Assembly (NCBI RefSeq): GCF_000716595.1 | Contig: NZ_JNXC01000014.1 | Span: 1-64,000 of the forward strand | Source of the DNA: Saccharothrix sp. NRRL B-16314 | Lineage (GTDB): Bacteria; Actinomycetota; Actinomycetes; Mycobacteriales; Pseudonocardiaceae | Length of the DNA stretch: 64,000 nt | Reading direction: 5' to 3' | Part shown: piece by piece, positions 36,798 to 44,675 of the stretch | Layout of the letters: every line of letters starts with the position of its first letter | Position numbering within the stretch: the first letter of the stretch is position 1 | Notes under the pieces: model-generated | Seen by the model: the letters and a program-made list of their open reading frames with translations, nothing else | Told to the model about the DNA's origin: nothing | The model's database searches: none | Translations under genes and position numbers: made by a program

Positions 36798-37616
36798 TCA
36801 GGTTGCGGGGGTTGGCCGGCGGGCCGCGATTCGGGTCGAGCGGATGCCGGCGGGCCACTCGGCGCGCGGTCGGAGCAGGAACCTGATGTCGGCCGACGTG
36901 TGGTCACCGCGCAGCACGAAGCACTCCGCGCCGCGCCGGGCATGCTCCAGCAACGCCGTCAGCTTGCCCGCCATCGCACCACTGGTGTCGTGATCGGCGG
37001 CCGGCCAGATGCGCCGGAACGCCTCGTCCGCCGACTCGGGGTCGATCTCCGGCAGCACCTCACTCCCACCCGGACCATCGGCCAGCACGCCGGGAACGTC
37101 GGTCAGCACCGCCACCCGCACCCGCCCCGGATGCGAGCGCACGACCACCGCCGGCACGTGATCACTGCCGAAGACGTGCAGCGCGCCGTCGTCCCCGAGC
37201 ACGCAATCCCCCGACAGCACCGGCAGCATCCCGTGCCCCAGCAACCGGTCCAGGACACCGGGGTAGACCTCGGGACCGTCCTCGCCGAGCGTGCACACCG
37301 CCGCGACCTGCACCGGCAGACAAGGCACACCGTGCCGGCGCAACGCCTCCACCCAAGCCCACTTCACCCGGAACGTCGCCCTGGTCAACGGCAGCGACGC
37401 GAGCGGGTCCGCCGCGTCCAGGTGCCGCACGGCCCCGTGGCCGATCGCACCGCCGCCGACCACGAGCACGACCCTCTGCGGCGCGGCGCGGTGCAGGTCG
37501 GCGACGAGCTTGGCGTAACCGGCGAGCACTTCCTCGTCCAGGTGGTCGTGCCTGGCCTTGTCGGAAACCAGGCTGCCGCCGACCTTGAGCACCAGGACGT
37601 CCACGTCGCGGTTCAC
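36798..37616 (-). CDS. FomA-like phosphonate kinase (amino acid kinase superfamily)
   Basis: A 272-residue kinase closest in pattern to FomA, the fosfomycin kinase, and to archaeal isopentenyl phosphate kinases: LVLKVGGSLVSDK (Gly loop, Lys), VVGGGAIGHGAVR, RATFRVKWAWVEALR, VLSGDCVLGD, FGSDHVPAVVV, VAVLTDVPGVLADGPGG and DTSGAMAGKLTALLEHARRG then AECFVLRG. In FomA-type enzymes this fold phosphorylates the phosphonate oxygen, giving self-resistance. So the product, or an intermediate, may be stored as a phosphono-phosphate. A biosynthetic role is also possible. GTG 37616 overlaps the HAD gene stop (GTGA). Confidence 0.85.
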   Translation of the reverse strand: MNRDVDVLVLKVGGSLVSDKARHDHLDEEVLAGYAKLVADLHRAAPQRVVLVVGGGAIGHGAVRHLDAADPLASLPLTRATFRVKWAWVEALRRHGVPCLPVQVAAVCTLGEDGPEVYPGVLDRLLGHGMLPVLSGDCVLGDDGALHVFGSDHVPAVVVRSHPGRVRVAVLTDVPGVLADGPGGSEVLPEIDPESADEAFRRIWPAADHDTSGAMAGKLTALLEHARRGAECFVLRGDHTSADIRFLLRPRAEWPAGIRSTRIAARRPTPAT

Positions 37617-38296
37617 GTCATCCCGACCGGCACGGTCGCCCACGAGCCCGCCAGCGTGATGCCGGACCGACCGGCCTCCGCGCGGACACTGCCCAGGTCG
37701 TCCACCCACGCGTCCAGCGCCGGCGACGACACCGCCATCCCGACGCCGACTCCGACGCAGCGCATCCCGGCGGCGGTGGCCGCGCCGAGCCCGACCGGCG
37801 CGTCCTCGAACACCGCGCAACGCTCCGGCGGCACACCCAGCTTCTCCGCCGCGAGGAGGTAGCCCTCCGGGTCCGGCTTGCCGTGCGCCACGTCCGCCGC
37901 GGTGATCACGAGGGACGGTTCGGGCAGGCCGACGGCCGCCAGCCGGGCACGGGCGATCGGTGGTGTGCCGGAGGTGACGATCGCCCAACTGCTCGGCGGC
38001 AGCGTCCCGAGCAGGTCGGCCGCTCCGGTGACGGCGGTGAGCGTGTCCATCACCTCGAAGTCCAGTTCGGCGATGCGGGCGACCTCAGTGTCCACGTCCA
38101 GCCGGGGTGCCACCAATCGCACGAGGTCCGCGTCCCGGCGACCGTGGGCGAGGGCCACCACCCGGTCGCCGTCGAGTCCGCGCTCGGTGGCCCAGCGCCG
38201 CATGCATTCCTCGATGGCCGCCACCGAATTGACCAGAACCCCGTCGAGATCGAAAAGGAGCGCGTCGAGCCCGGAAATCGTCCAGTTGCGCAGCAC
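37613..38296 (-). CDS. HAD-family sugar-phosphatase-like hydrolase
   Basis: A 227-residue HAD hydrolase. Motif I DALLFDLDGVLVNSV (Asp nucleophile pair near 13-15), motif II AIVTSGTPP, motif III/IV HGKPDPEGYLLAAEKLGV then CAVFEDAPVGLGAATAAGMR. This is the GPP/beta-phosphoglucomutase-like subgroup that dephosphorylates small sugar or polyol phosphates. Coupled with the FomA-like kinase gene, it could reverse the protective phosphorylation, a kinase/phosphatase pair for intracellular masking and release, or act on a glycerol-phosphate-like phosphonate. GTG 38296 follows a GGGGGGA ribosome site. Confidence 0.85.
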   Translation of the reverse strand: MLRNWTISGLDALLFDLDGVLVNSVAAIEECMRRWATERGLDGDRVVALAHGRRDADLVRLVAPRLDVDTEVARIAELDFEVMDTLTAVTGAADLLGTLPPSSWAIVTSGTPPIARARLAAVGLPEPSLVITAADVAHGKPDPEGYLLAAEKLGVPPERCAVFEDAPVGLGAATAAGMRCVGVGVGMAVSSPALDAWVDDLGSVRAEAGRSGITLAGSWATVPVGMT

Positions 38297-38475
38297 CGTG
38301 TTCCCCCCCTGGCTGGACTGCGGTGACCGGCCCACCCTAGGCCGGCGGATAACGGTGCGATGGCGTCGGACGCGGGAATTGGACGTTTTGCTAAGTGTTC
38401 TCGACAGTACGCGTCGGCGCACATATACATGTTTCCGCAATTGTGTTCCGGCGACGACGTCAGGAGTTCCGTCCG

Positions 38476-39429
38476 GTGACCGCAGGCCCTGGGGATCCCG
38501 TGTTCGTCATTCCGCACTACGCCCGGTCCGAGGAGTCGTGGACCGCGTTGCGGTGGACGGTCGACAGCCTCCTCGCGCAGGACGACCCGGCGTGGCGGGC
38601 GGTGATCGTGGACGACGCCTCACCCCGGCCCGACACCCGTCCGCGGCTGGACGCCGTGCGCACGTTGGCCCCCGACCGGATCGACGTGGTGCTCCGCGAC
38701 ACCAACCAGGGACCTGGCACGTGCCGCAACGCGGGCGTGGGCTGGGCCGCCGAGCAGGGCGCGCCTTTCGTGCTGTTCCTGGACGCCGACGACATCGCCC
38801 ACCCACAACGCCTGTCCCGCACGCGGGAGTTGTTCGGCCGGCGGCCCGAGGTCGACTTCGTCTACTCGGGATTCACCGTGATCGACGAGCGGGGTGACGC
38901 GGTGGCCGAGGAGCACATCACCCCGTCGATCCGGGAAATCCTCGACTCACACCGGAAAGGCCCCGTCGAAGGGCCCGACGCGTGGATCGCGATCGGCACC
39001 GAACTCGGCTACACCACCCTGACCTCCACCGTGTCGGTCCGCACCGACCTCGCGCTGCGCTTCCCGTTCCCCGGCACGTACGTCGCCGAGGACGACCACG
39101 CGTGGCTCCGCATGTCGGCCGGTGGATCGGGCTTCGCGTTCCTGCCGGACACGCACACCGGCTACCGGGTGCCCACCGGGGTCGAGGGTTCGGCGACCCG
39201 GCACGCCATCGGCAGCGGGTTCTACTGGGCCTCGGCGCAGGTCACCTCCGACGGGTTCGCCCGTGCGCTGTCCCTCGCGCTGGCACGCGGCACGGTGGAG
39301 GAGTCGGAGGCCGAGCGACTCCGGGCGCGCTTCTACGCCCGGCTCGCGGAAACCATGGCAGGGGAGGGTTTCACGGACATCGCCGACATCCTCCACGCGC
39401 TGGGCCTGGCCGAACCGGCCGACGGGTGA
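38476..39429 (+). CDS. GT2-family glycosyltransferase
   Basis: A 317-residue GT-A fold enzyme: VFVIPHYARSEESWTALRWT, nucleotide strand RAVIVDDASPRPDTR, the substrate helix NQGPGTCRNAGVGWAAEQGA, and the metal-binding DXD in FVLFLDADDIAHPQR. Acidic YVAEDDHAWLRMSAGGSG is the ED-type catalytic-base motif. No transmembrane segment. It could glycosylate the phosphonate or a carrier. It is divergent from the HAD gene across a 180-bp gap containing AT-rich sequence (38390-38440). GTG 38476 is chosen since CAGGAG lies about 10 bp upstream; an upstream ATG (38395) lies in the promoter gap. Confidence 0.85.
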   Translation: MTAGPGDPVFVIPHYARSEESWTALRWTVDSLLAQDDPAWRAVIVDDASPRPDTRPRLDAVRTLAPDRIDVVLRDTNQGPGTCRNAGVGWAAEQGAPFVLFLDADDIAHPQRLSRTRELFGRRPEVDFVYSGFTVIDERGDAVAEEHITPSIREILDSHRKGPVEGPDAWIAIGTELGYTTLTSTVSVRTDLALRFPFPGTYVAEDDHAWLRMSAGGSGFAFLPDTHTGYRVPTGVEGSATRHAIGSGFYWASAQVTSDGFARALSLALARGTVEESEAERLRARFYARLAETMAGEGFTDIADILHALGLAEPADG

Positions 39430-39507
39430 GTGGCGCGGGCTAGAGGCGTGGGTGGATCGCGCGGGCCAGTTGCGTGGGTGGATGGAGCGGGCCGGTGGCG
39501 CGGGTCA
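39430..39507. repeat. Six imperfect 13-bp tandem units
   Basis: Units alternate between GTGGCGCGGGCTA-like and GTTGCGTGGGTGG-like 13-mers, six in a row, filling the space between the convergent GT2 and LuxR stops; the last unit includes the LuxR stop codon. Same 13-bp period as 6346-6527 and 36360-36790. Confidence 0.75.
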
Positions 39508-40179
39508 GTGACGGGCCTCGATGCCGGTCCGGCGGTCGAGCAGGCCCTGCTCGTAGGCGAACGCGACCAGCGCGGTGCGGTTGCGCACCTTGAACCGCGT
39601 CATCAGCCGGCCCAGGTGGTAGCTGACGGCCTGGCGGCTGTAGTGCAGCGCGTTCGCGATCTCCACGGTGGACAGACCACGGGCGATCATGACCAGGATG
39701 CTGCGCTCCAGGCCGTCGATGGAGTGGGTGTCCACCGGCGGTTCGCCGTGTCCCGGCAGCACATCCGTCAGCAGGGCGGACACCACGTCGTGCGTCGCGA
39801 CGACGGCCCGGCCGCTGACTTCCCCCGTGTCCGAGCCGTGCTCGGCGCCGAGCGCCACGAGCTGGTTCGCCGCGATGGCGGCGTACCGCCGGGTGATCTT
39901 GACGAGGGTCCGTCTCGGTACGCCGGCCGCGACCAGCGTGTCGGCCGTCCTGGCCACCAGCGACAGGACCTCCTCGGGGATCGGCCTGCCGTACAGGACG
40001 AACTCCCGCACCGCGGGCCACACTTCGCCGAGCACTTCCACCACGTCGCGCTCGACCGCGGCCCGGTGCGCGGCGATGGGCCACTTCTCGGCCAGCGCAC
40101 GCAGTTGGTTGGCCAACTCGGCTTCGATGTCCAGCGGTCGGTGGACGACCGCGACATCGCCTAATTCCCCAAGAACCAC
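39505..40179 (-). CDS. LuxR-type transcriptional regulator
   Basis: A 224-residue regulator. The C-terminal LuxR helix-turn-helix (about 150-205) reads HSIDGLERSILVMIARGLST then VEIANALHYSRQAVSYHLGR then LMTRFKVRNRTALVAFAYEQ. The N-terminal 140 residues are helical (AHRAAVERDVVEVLGEVWPA; RRTLVKITRRYAAIAANQLV) and lack a receiver-domain Asp pocket, so it is not a standard response regulator. It adjoins the phosphonate cluster and is a candidate pathway regulator for either flanking cluster. A large gap lies upstream. Confidence 0.85.
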   Translation of the reverse strand: MVLGELGDVAVVHRPLDIEAELANQLRALAEKWPIAAHRAAVERDVVEVLGEVWPAVREFVLYGRPIPEEVLSLVARTADTLVAAGVPRRTLVKITRRYAAIAANQLVALGAEHGSDTGEVSGRAVVATHDVVSALLTDVLPGHGEPPVDTHSIDGLERSILVMIARGLSTVEIANALHYSRQAVSYHLGRLMTRFKVRNRTALVAFAYEQGLLDRRTGIEARH

Positions 40180-40420
40180 GATTCCCCCATAGTTTCGGCT
40201 GCATTCGGTCGCGGCAGGGCGCCACCCCTGTCAGCGCGACGGTCGCCGCGGGGACGGAACGACCGGATCAGCGGCCGGGTGCGCGCCGCGGGCAGGGGAA
40301 CACCGAGGTCCGAGGTGTCGATCCGCCGGTCGAGCTCGGTGGACGGGCGAGAGCGCAACCATGATCCCGGTAACCCCCATGCCGGGTTTTCCGATCATCC
40401 GCCGGCCGATCCAGGTTAAT

Positions 40421-40434
40421 TGGGAACGCTCCCA
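40421..40434. promoter_or_regulatory. CebR/LacI-type box
   Basis: TGGGAACGCTCCCA differs by one base from the actinomycete CebR consensus TGGGAGCGCTCCCA. It lies 242 bp upstream of the leftward LuxR gene, with no sugar-metabolism gene adjacent. Related boxes occur at 52031 and 52121. Confidence 0.45.
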
Positions 40435-41127
40435 GGGTCAAGGATCGGTGGCGCGGAGGTTAACGCACAGTGGCTCTATATTCGCGTACATCCGCACTTG
40501 CGGATCGGCCCGAAAGATCACTGCGGAATACCGTGGGTAATCGACCGGCGAGTGCATCGGCCGTTCAGGTATTTCTCTGCGGGATCGCGCAGTGGGCGAT
40601 ATTGGACATTTGGACCGGTGACTGCGCAATCCCGCAGTCACCGGGTGCTGCGCGGCCGGGTTCCGCCGGTGTTCTCCCGCCAGTCCACTGAGGACCGTGG
40701 GTCACCGTCCTCTGGCGGATAGCAGGTGGTGACGGCCAGTGCCGGCACTGTCACGGACGGTCGGTGCACGCCCGCGCCCGCGGACGACGCTGCCCGGCGG
40801 CTTCCGGACGGCCAGTCGGCAGACGCCCATCGTCGCGAGTGGACCAATCCTCGTGTCCCGGTAGGCCATGCGGGTGACGTCGCGTAACGAGCGCGGACCC
40901 GCTCACGACTCGGTTGGGTATGAACGCGGATCAACGCGGCACATGCGGTTGTGCGGCTGTATTCGTTGACGTGCGGGGAGGCGTCGAGAAAGATGAACGG
41001 ACCGGTTGTCCGCGGACTTCGCGCCAAGGTCTCCGTCGGCGGCGGTGTGGCCGCCGTTCCCGGGTCGGGTAGTGGGCGCGTGACGTCCCTCCTCGCACTC
41101 GGAGCCTGATTCTTCGGATCGTCATCC

Positions 41128-41167
41128 CGACTTCCGTCGACCTGTCGCCATAGGTCGACGGAAGTCG
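41128..41167. other. Perfect 16-bp inverted repeat upstream of a LuxR-type gene
   Basis: CGACTTCCGTCGACCT (41128-41143), 8-base loop GTCGCCAT, AGGTCGACGGAAGTCG (41152-41167). It ends 42 bp before the GTG of the next gene. No gene ends just upstream on the plus strand, so it is either an operator, a 5'-UTR hairpin, or the terminator of an unannotated transcript. Confidence 0.7.
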
Positions 41168-41208
41168 CGCTACCTACCGCCGCATGTTGCCGAAGTGGAA
41201 GGCTCGAC

Positions 41209-41736
41209 GTGAGCAGCGATTTATACGAAGGGCCTGTCAGGTCGCATGCGGGCACCGTCCCGGTCACAATCCCGGCAGAAATTTTCGTACCCGACCGCGA
41301 GTCGGTCGGAATGGGAGTGGCGGTCACCTTCGAACAATCGGTCGCGGCCCGTGTGCGACCGGATCCGGTCCGTGACCCGTTGTCGGACCGGAGGGTGCTC
41401 GCCACCCCCGCGCCCGCCGGGCTCGGCCTGGACCTGCAAGCGGGCAGCACGTCGTGGCCCACGCTGCTCGACCGGGTCACCCTGCTCTCGGCCCGGGAAA
41501 TGGAAGTGCTGCTGCTCCTCGGAACAGGTGCATCCAATCGGACCATCGCGGGCCGGTTGAAGGTGGCGGAACGAACGGTGAAAGCGCACGTCGCCCAGGT
41601 GATGGCGAAGCTGGTGGTCGAGTCGCGACTGCAGGCCGGACTCGTCTCCCTGGTGTTCCAGTTGGTTTGTGAAGGGTCGCTCCCGCTCGCCTCGCCGAAT
41701 CACGGCGGACGGCCGGTGGGTGACGCTGCGGGTTGA
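41209..41736 (+). CDS. LuxR-type (NarL-like) regulator
   Basis: A 175-residue protein with a clear C-terminal LuxR helix-turn-helix (about 85-150): LLDRVTLLSAREMEVLLLLG then TGASNRTIAGRLKVAERTVK then AHVAQVMAKLVVESRLQAGL. The N-terminal 80 residues have no recognisable sensor domain. The last 20 residues are polar and disordered-looking. It precedes the ALDH operon by 178 bp in the same orientation and is the best candidate for its activator. GTG 41209 is taken as the start; no strong Shine-Dalgarno is visible. Confidence 0.82.
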   Translation: MSSDLYEGPVRSHAGTVPVTIPAEIFVPDRESVGMGVAVTFEQSVAARVRPDPVRDPLSDRRVLATPAPAGLGLDLQAGSTSWPTLLDRVTLLSAREMEVLLLLGTGASNRTIAGRLKVAERTVKAHVAQVMAKLVVESRLQAGLVSLVFQLVCEGSLPLASPNHGGRPVGDAAG

Positions 41737-41914
41737 CCCGATTACCGAGCGGTCGTACTTCGGAATGCCGAGACGCGCGCATTTCGAAACGGCTGGCACT
41801 CGAATTGGACCTAAGTTCCACTGAACCAAAGTTCCATTGTGGCCGCAGGTCCCGGTCCGGCAGGCTGGGGCCTACGTTTGTGGAGTGGCGCGACCGGATG
41901 GGGGTCTATTTGTC

Positions 41915-43531
41915 ATGCGTTCCTACGGGTCCTATATTGCCGGTTCGGATGTTCCCTCCGAGAACTGGGTGTACACGATCAGGGCCTCGGCGTTCCTGGA
42001 CGACTTCCTGCCCAACCTGAAGGTCAAGCGGGAACTCGAACGCGGCACCCGCACCGACGGGGACTCGCTCCCCTCGGTCGCCGCCCGGTGCGCGTTGACC
42101 GGTGAAGCCGATCTCCAGGACGCCCTCGTGCGGGCCAAGGAGGCCGCGCCGAAGTGGGCCGCGTTCCCGCTGGAGACCCGGATGCGCCTCGGCGCGCGGG
42201 TGCACGAGGAGGTGCTGCGGCGCAAGGAGGAGTTCCTCGACGTCCTCGTCGCGGAGGGGCACCCGAGGCGGCTGGCCGAGTGGGAGATCGCCGGCATCCT
42301 CCAGGGCACGTCGCCGGAGACGCTGGACCTGTGGCGCCGGCAGATGCGCGAGGAGCACCAGGTCGGTCCGCGCAGGCTGCTGCTGGTGCGCAAGCCAGAC
42401 GGCGTCGTGGTGCTCAGCCCGCCGCAGAACGCCGCCGCGTCCAACTCGATCCTCGGCGTGCCCGCGCTGGTGGCGGGCAACTCGCTGGTGGTGAAGGCAC
42501 CGCGCAGCTCGCCGTTCGGCGTCATGTTCGCGTGGCGCGAGATCGTCGCGCCGATCCTGGACGAACTCGGCGCGCCGCCCGGCACGCTCGGCCTCGTCTG
42601 CGGGCTGCCGAACAAGATCCTGGCCCAGTGGCTGGACAGCCCGCTGGTGGACGACATCTTCTTCTTCGGCGGCAGCGAGCGCGGCATCCAATTGGGACAA
42701 GACGCCGTCGCGCGCGGCAAGAAGCCGGTCCTGGAGCTGGCGGGCAACGACGGCTGCGTCGTGTGGAAGGACGCCGACCTCGACCTGGCCGCCGAGGCGC
42801 TGACCGAGAGCTTCTTCGGCTCCGGGCAGATCTGCATGGTGCCGAAGTACGCGGTCGTCCACCCGGACGTCGCGGACCGGCTGCTGGCCCGCCTCGCCAG
42901 CCTGGCCGCCAAGATCCGTCCGGGCTACCCGGAGGACCCCGAGGTGCTGCTGTCGCCGGTCATGCGGACCGACGAGTACTTCGCCCACCTCAACCAGGCC
43001 ACCGCCGCGGGCGCCCGGGTGATCACCGGCGGGCACCGGGTGGAGATCGACGGGACCGTGTCGGAGACCGGGCCGTTCCTGGCGCCGACCGTGCTGCGGG
43101 TCGACGGCCTCACCGGGGCGCGTGAGCTCTCGGCCGTGCGGGAGGAGACGTTCTTCCCGCTGCTGCCGGTGGTCGTGCCGACGGCGGACGACGGCACCCT
43201 GCTGGACGAGGTCATCGCGTTCCTCAACGGCAACAAGTACGGCCTGCGCAACTCCCTGTGGACGTCCGACCCCGACGTGATCGACAAGGTGGCCGCCGGG
43301 GTGACCAACGGCGGGCTGCTCAAGGTCAACGACTCGCACATCGGCTTCGTGCCGCTGCTGTCGACGCACGGCGGCACCGGCCTGACCGGCGGCCCGTTCG
43401 GCGAGCTGAACTACCCGCTGCTGCGCACGTCGCACCTGCAGGGCATCAGCATCGCCGAAGGCGTCCAGCCGCGGACCGCGGTGTTCGAGTCGGCGGCATC
43501 GGCGTCGGCGGCGGAGGAGGAGGCCCGATGA
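41915..43531 (+). CDS. Aldehyde dehydrogenase superfamily protein
   Basis: A 538-residue ALDH fold enzyme. Features are VVVLSPPQNAAASNSILGVP and AGNSLVVKAPRSSPFGVMF (cofactor binding), IFFFGGSERGIQLGQDAVAR (nucleotide loop), PVLELAGNDGCVVWKDADLD (general base Glu) and FGSGQICMVPKYAVVH with nucleophile Cys. It has extra N-terminal residues and the stretch HPRRLAEWEIAGI not typical of betaine/succinate-semialdehyde enzymes, reminiscent of acyl-reductase-like or unusual ALDHs. It overlaps the following gene by 4 bp (ATGA). In this operon it could form or oxidise a fatty aldehyde that the aminotransferase then uses. Confidence 0.85.
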   Translation: MRSYGSYIAGSDVPSENWVYTIRASAFLDDFLPNLKVKRELERGTRTDGDSLPSVAARCALTGEADLQDALVRAKEAAPKWAAFPLETRMRLGARVHEEVLRRKEEFLDVLVAEGHPRRLAEWEIAGILQGTSPETLDLWRRQMREEHQVGPRRLLLVRKPDGVVVLSPPQNAAASNSILGVPALVAGNSLVVKAPRSSPFGVMFAWREIVAPILDELGAPPGTLGLVCGLPNKILAQWLDSPLVDDIFFFGGSERGIQLGQDAVARGKKPVLELAGNDGCVVWKDADLDLAAEALTESFFGSGQICMVPKYAVVHPDVADRLLARLASLAAKIRPGYPEDPEVLLSPVMRTDEYFAHLNQATAAGARVITGGHRVEIDGTVSETGPFLAPTVLRVDGLTGARELSAVREETFFPLLPVVVPTADDGTLLDEVIAFLNGNKYGLRNSLWTSDPDVIDKVAAGVTNGGLLKVNDSHIGFVPLLSTHGGTGLTGGPFGELNYPLLRTSHLQGISIAEGVQPRTAVFESAASASAAEEEAR

Positions 43532-44658
43532 GACTGCTCGCCGCCGAACGCGAGGCCTGCGACCGGCTCCTGCCCGGTCTGGACGGCAAGCTCGCCTCCA
43601 TCCCGCTGCTGGAGCTGGAGGCGCCGGGCAGCCCCGGCATCGACCTGTTCCGCGACGCCGGCGGCGCGGGCCTGCTGATCCCCGAGATGTACGGCGGCGG
43701 TGGGGCGTCCGCGCTGGACGCCGTCCGCGTCACCCGTGCCCTGGCCGTGCGCTCGCCCTCGCTGGCGGTCGCCACGACCATGCACCAGTTCTCGGTGGCG
43801 AGCCTGGTCGCGCTGGCCGCGTCGAGCGACGGCCTGGAGTGGATGCTCCTGGACGGCGTGGCGCGCGACCGGCGGCTCATGGCGTCCGGCTTCGCCGAGG
43901 GCCGCACGTCGCAGAGCATCCTGGCGCCCACCATGAAGGGCGTCTGGGACGGCGCGAACTGGCGGGTCAGCGGGCGCAAGCAGCCGTGCAGCCTGTCCCG
44001 CTCGATGGACCTGCTGACCGCGAGCGTCACCCTCGAACACCCGGAGGAAGGCGTCCGGACGGCCATCGCGCTGATCCCCGCCGCCGCGCCGGGCATCCGG
44101 ATCGAGCCGTTCTGGGGCTCGTGGGCGCTGGCCGGCGCGGAGTCCGACACGGTGATCCTCGAAGACGTCGAGGTGCACCCGGACCTCATCGTCGAGCTCA
44201 AGGCCGGCCTGGACGGCGAGCTGGACGACCTCCAGACCCTCGGTTTCGTCTGGTTCGAACTGCTCGTCACGGCCTGCTACCTCGGTGTCGCCCAGGCGTT
44301 GACCGAACGGGTCCTGAACGGGTCGCGCGGCGCCGCGGACGAGCGGACCGGCCTCGCCATGGCGGTGCAGGGCGCGGCCCTGACGCTCGACGGCGTCGCC
44401 CGCAACCTGGACGACGGCGACGGCGGCAACGACGGCCTGGCCCGTGCCCTGATCACCCGGTTCACCATCGCCGACACGATCCGCTCGACCGTCGCGAAGG
44501 CGGTGGAGGTGCTCGGCGGGATGGCCTTCGTCGGCTCGCCGGAGGTCGCCTACCTGGCCGCCGCGTCGCACGCGATCGGCTTCCACCCACCGTCCCGGCA
44601 CAGCTCGGCCGACGCCCTCCTCGGGTGGTTCTCCGGGCGTCCGGTCGTTCTCGACTGA
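43528..44658 (+). CDS. Acyl-CoA dehydrogenase-like flavoprotein
   Basis: A 376-residue protein with the acyl-CoA dehydrogenase fold: GLLIPEMYGGGGASALDAVR, SPSLAVATTMHQFSVASLVA, RLMASGFAEGRTSQS, the beta-domain NWRVSGRKQPCSLSRSMDLL and IALIPAAAPGIRIEPFWGSW, then a helical C-terminal part (TIRSTVAKAVEVLGGMAFVG). The central MTEPxxGSD-like flavin loop is poorly conserved, and no clear catalytic Glu is identifiable, so it may be a specialised oxidase or hydroxylase-like member. Coupled to the ALDH gene by ATGA. Confidence 0.82.
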   Translation: MRLLAAEREACDRLLPGLDGKLASIPLLELEAPGSPGIDLFRDAGGAGLLIPEMYGGGGASALDAVRVTRALAVRSPSLAVATTMHQFSVASLVALAASSDGLEWMLLDGVARDRRLMASGFAEGRTSQSILAPTMKGVWDGANWRVSGRKQPCSLSRSMDLLTASVTLEHPEEGVRTAIALIPAAAPGIRIEPFWGSWALAGAESDTVILEDVEVHPDLIVELKAGLDGELDDLQTLGFVWFELLVTACYLGVAQALTERVLNGSRGAADERTGLAMAVQGAALTLDGVARNLDDGDGGNDGLARALITRFTIADTIRSTVAKAVEVLGGMAFVGSPEVAYLAAASHAIGFHPPSRHSSADALLGWFSGRPVVLD

Positions 44659-44675
44659 GACCGGCGAGGAGACAC

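Larger units (their letters stand above)
40180..41208. other. Long gene-free interval between two LuxR-type regulators
   Basis: About 1.03 kb without a convincing gene. Candidate frames either show no ribosome site, have no family-like sequence, or are shadows of the 41209 gene. The interval is less GC-rich than its surroundings around 40410-40620. It holds a CebR-like box at 40421-40434 and a perfect 16-bp-stem hairpin at 41128-41167. It may contain a small RNA or a peptide gene that I cannot identify. Confidence 0.5.

Noticed and set aside
36355..36993. Long open frames of Ala/Gly/Arg/Pro/Trp repeats
   Set aside because: They are the 13-bp minisatellite read in open frames, with low complexity, no ribosome site, and overlap of the FomA-like gene.
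40638..41546. 302-residue minus-strand frame across the gene-free gap
   Set aside because: It overlaps the LuxR-type gene on the opposite strand, is rich in Arg/Ser/Thr/Pro as shadow frames are, and matches no family pattern.
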